Part shown: piece by piece, positions 5,794 to 7,065 of the stretch | Layout: each line of letters begins with the position of its first letter | Numbering within the stretch: position 1 is the stretch's first letter | DNA from: an uncultured Eubacteriales bacterium | Lineage (GTDB): Bacteria > Bacillota_A > Clostridia > Lachnospirales > Cellulosilyticaceae | Direction: 5' to 3' | Assembly (NCBI GenBank): GCA_900556665.1 | Contig: USPX01000108.1 | Span: 1-7,065 of the forward strand | DNA length: 7,065 bases | Translations under genes and position numbers: made by a program | The notes under the pieces: model-generated | What the model was told of the DNA's origin: nothing | The model's input: the letters and a program-made list of their open reading frames with translations, nothing else | The model's database searches: none

Positions 5794-7065
5794 ATGAAAA
5801 AAATGAAATTTACAGCAATCTTATTATCTTTAGTATGTGTAGGTAGTGCACTTGTAGGATGTGGCGGACAAACAGCTACAACATCAGATAGTGTTAATGC
5901 AGGGGAAACAACTACTGAAACAGCAACAGGGGAGCCAGATGCAAATGGTTTTGTAGGACTTGCAGACCGCACACCTGTAACACTTACATTATTTGAAAAG
6001 GACGTAACAGAAGATGTAGAGTTTACAGACCCTATTGCTAAGAAGATTACAGAACTTACAGGTGTTACATTAAAAGTTGAACATGCTGTAGGTGGGGATG
6101 AGCAAGCTATTCCACTTATGATTGCCAGTGGAGACTATCCAGATATGATTTATGCTAAAGGGGATACAAACAAACTGATTGATGCAGGTGCTATTATTCC
6201 ACTTGAAGATATGATTGAGGAAAAAGGTGGTAACCTTAAATATTTATATGGTGATATGCTTCAAAGACTTAAATTCAGCCAAGATGACCCAAGTATTTAT
6301 ACAGTAGGTTGTTATGGTGTAAGTACAGCGCTTTGGAAATCAGATGGAGTTATGCAAATTCAAAATGCCGTACTTAAAGATCAAGGATATCCAGAAATTA
6401 GAACAATTGATGAATATGAAGCAGCAATGCAAGCTTACATAGACAAATATCCACAAATTGAAGGACAAGATACAATCGGTCTTTGTCTCATGGGCAGTGA
6501 CTGGAGATGGCTTATTACAGTAGGTAACGTTGCTTCTGCAGCAGCTGGTATATTTGATGATGGTGAATGGGCTATTAATGATGAGACAGGAGAAGCTAAA
6601 TACAAATATCTTGATCCAAACGTTAAAGAATATATGAAATGGCTTTGCCATATGAATGATATCGGATTACTTGATCCAGAATCATTTACACATCAAGAAG
6701 ACGTTTACTTTGCAAAACTTGCTTCAGGACGTGTGCTTGGTAGTGCGACACCAGACTGGGGAACAAATAATGCAAAACAAGCACTTATTTCAGCTGGCCT
6801 CGAAGATAGAACAATGGCAGCACTTAATATTACTGTAAATAAAGATATTGAGTCACAATTCTCTAAAGATCCAGGTTTCAGTGGTGGTCAAGGTATCGCA
6901 ATTTGTGAATCAAGTGAAAATAAAGATAAAGCATTTGAATTTTTAGATTGGATGGCTTCTGATGAAGCACAAGTTCTTGTAAACTGGGGAATTGAAGGCG
7001 AAAACTATACAATTGATGAAAATGGTAAGAGAGTGCTTACAGATGAAATGCAAAAACAAAAAATT
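5794..7065 (+). CDS. Sugar-binding lipoprotein of ABC importer, LplA type (partial, runs off right edge)
   Basis: The frame is open from 5794 to the last base and gives 424 residues with no stop. It begins with a lipoprotein signal peptide: MKKMK, a hydrophobic core, and the lipobox LVGC with the lipidated cysteine at residue 23. A flexible Thr/Glu/Gly-rich linker follows (about 24-50). The mature part is a family 1 extracellular solute-binding protein: a domain opening VTLTLFEKD, the hallmark ASGDYPDMIYA (111-121), GAIIPLEDMIEEKG, and FSGGQGIAI (362-370) with KAFEFLDWMAS close to the right edge. LplA-type proteins run to about 540-560 residues, so roughly the last quarter lies outside. It would sit on the outer face of the membrane and deliver oligosaccharide to the two permeases. 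GAGAGG (5779-5784) lies 9 bases before the chosen ATG. An in-frame ATG at 5785 abuts this site and is less likely; the one at 5803 is possible. No ATPase gene appears in the window, as is usual for this group, which shares a common MsmK-like ATPase. Confidence 0.93.
   Translation, partial: MKKMKFTAILLSLVCVGSALVGCGGQTATTSDSVNAGETTTETATGEPDANGFVGLADRTPVTLTLFEKDVTEDVEFTDPIAKKITELTGVTLKVEHAVGGDEQAIPLMIASGDYPDMIYAKGDTNKLIDAGAIIPLEDMIEEKGGNLKYLYGDMLQRLKFSQDDPSIYTVGCYGVSTALWKSDGVMQIQNAVLKDQGYPEIRTIDEYEAAMQAYIDKYPQIEGQDTIGLCLMGSDWRWLITVGNVASAAAGIFDDGEWAINDETGEAKYKYLDPNVKEYMKWLCHMNDIGLLDPESFTHQEDVYFAKLASGRVLGSATPDWGTNNAKQALISAGLEDRTMAALNITVNKDIESQFSKDPGFSGGQGIAICESSENKDKAFEFLDWMASDEAQVLVNWGIEGENYTIDENGKRVLTDEMQKQKI

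Noticed and set aside
5742..6651. Open frames on the minus strand at 5742-5972 and 6340-6651
   Set aside because: They lie antisense to the binding-lipoprotein gene, whose + strand frame is intact with a signal peptide and family motifs. They show no family resemblance or ribosome sites worth reporting.
6656..6838. A 60-codon + strand frame inside the binding-protein gene
   Set aside because: It is out of frame with the supported lipoprotein and has no recognisable motif. It is a shadow.
1..7065. Defence system, mobile element, CRISPR array or RNA gene
   Set aside because: The window is accounted for by the listed genes and short gaps (longest about 100 bases). No repeats, transposase motifs, tRNA-like folds or att-like sites were seen.

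Overview
The window is AT-rich and uses A/T-ending codons. It has strong GGAGG-type Shine-Dalgarno sites, a clostridial AlaX-type editing protein, and a sugar ABC importer of the LplA/LplB/LplC type next to a glycoside hydrolase family 95 (GH95) gene. This points to an anaerobic Firmicute of class Clostridia, plausibly a gut or cellulolytic Lachnospirales member. The genus is inference. All supported genes are on the + strand.

Region 1 (1-1356) is a housekeeping block. It holds the last 43 codons of an unidentified gene, then 20 bases later a complete alanyl-tRNA editing protein (AlaX with a DHHA1 domain), and then a strong intrinsic terminator.

Region 2 (about 1357-7065) is a carbohydrate-utilisation locus with its own likely promoter at 1366-1394. 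A small palindrome (1355-1371) covers the -35 box. The first gene encodes a cytoplasmic GH95 enzyme (alpha-L-fucosidase or related alpha-L-galactosidase), but its frame is broken twice. About one base is missing near 1746, and near 2131 there is a deletion of roughly 8-10 codons that also shifts the frame. The catalytic barrel remains as one open frame (2155-3729) with its acidic and asparagine active-site residues in place. Next come two sugar permeases (3834-4793 and 4803-5696), then a substrate-binding lipoprotein that runs off the right edge (5794-7065).

The transport logic is clear. The lipoprotein captures an oligosaccharide at the cell surface, the two EAA-motif permeases move it inward, and an ATPase encoded elsewhere would power import, as is usual for this importer type. 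The GH95 enzyme has no signal peptide and would have trimmed the imported sugar in the cytoplasm. If the frameshifts are real, this strain has kept the importer but lost or altered the linked hydrolase.

I see no CRISPR array, tRNA or rRNA, insertion sequence, phage gene or defence system. No stretch over 300 bases lacks a gene. I do not see convincing evidence of a previously undescribed system here. The broken GH95 gene is the most notable feature.
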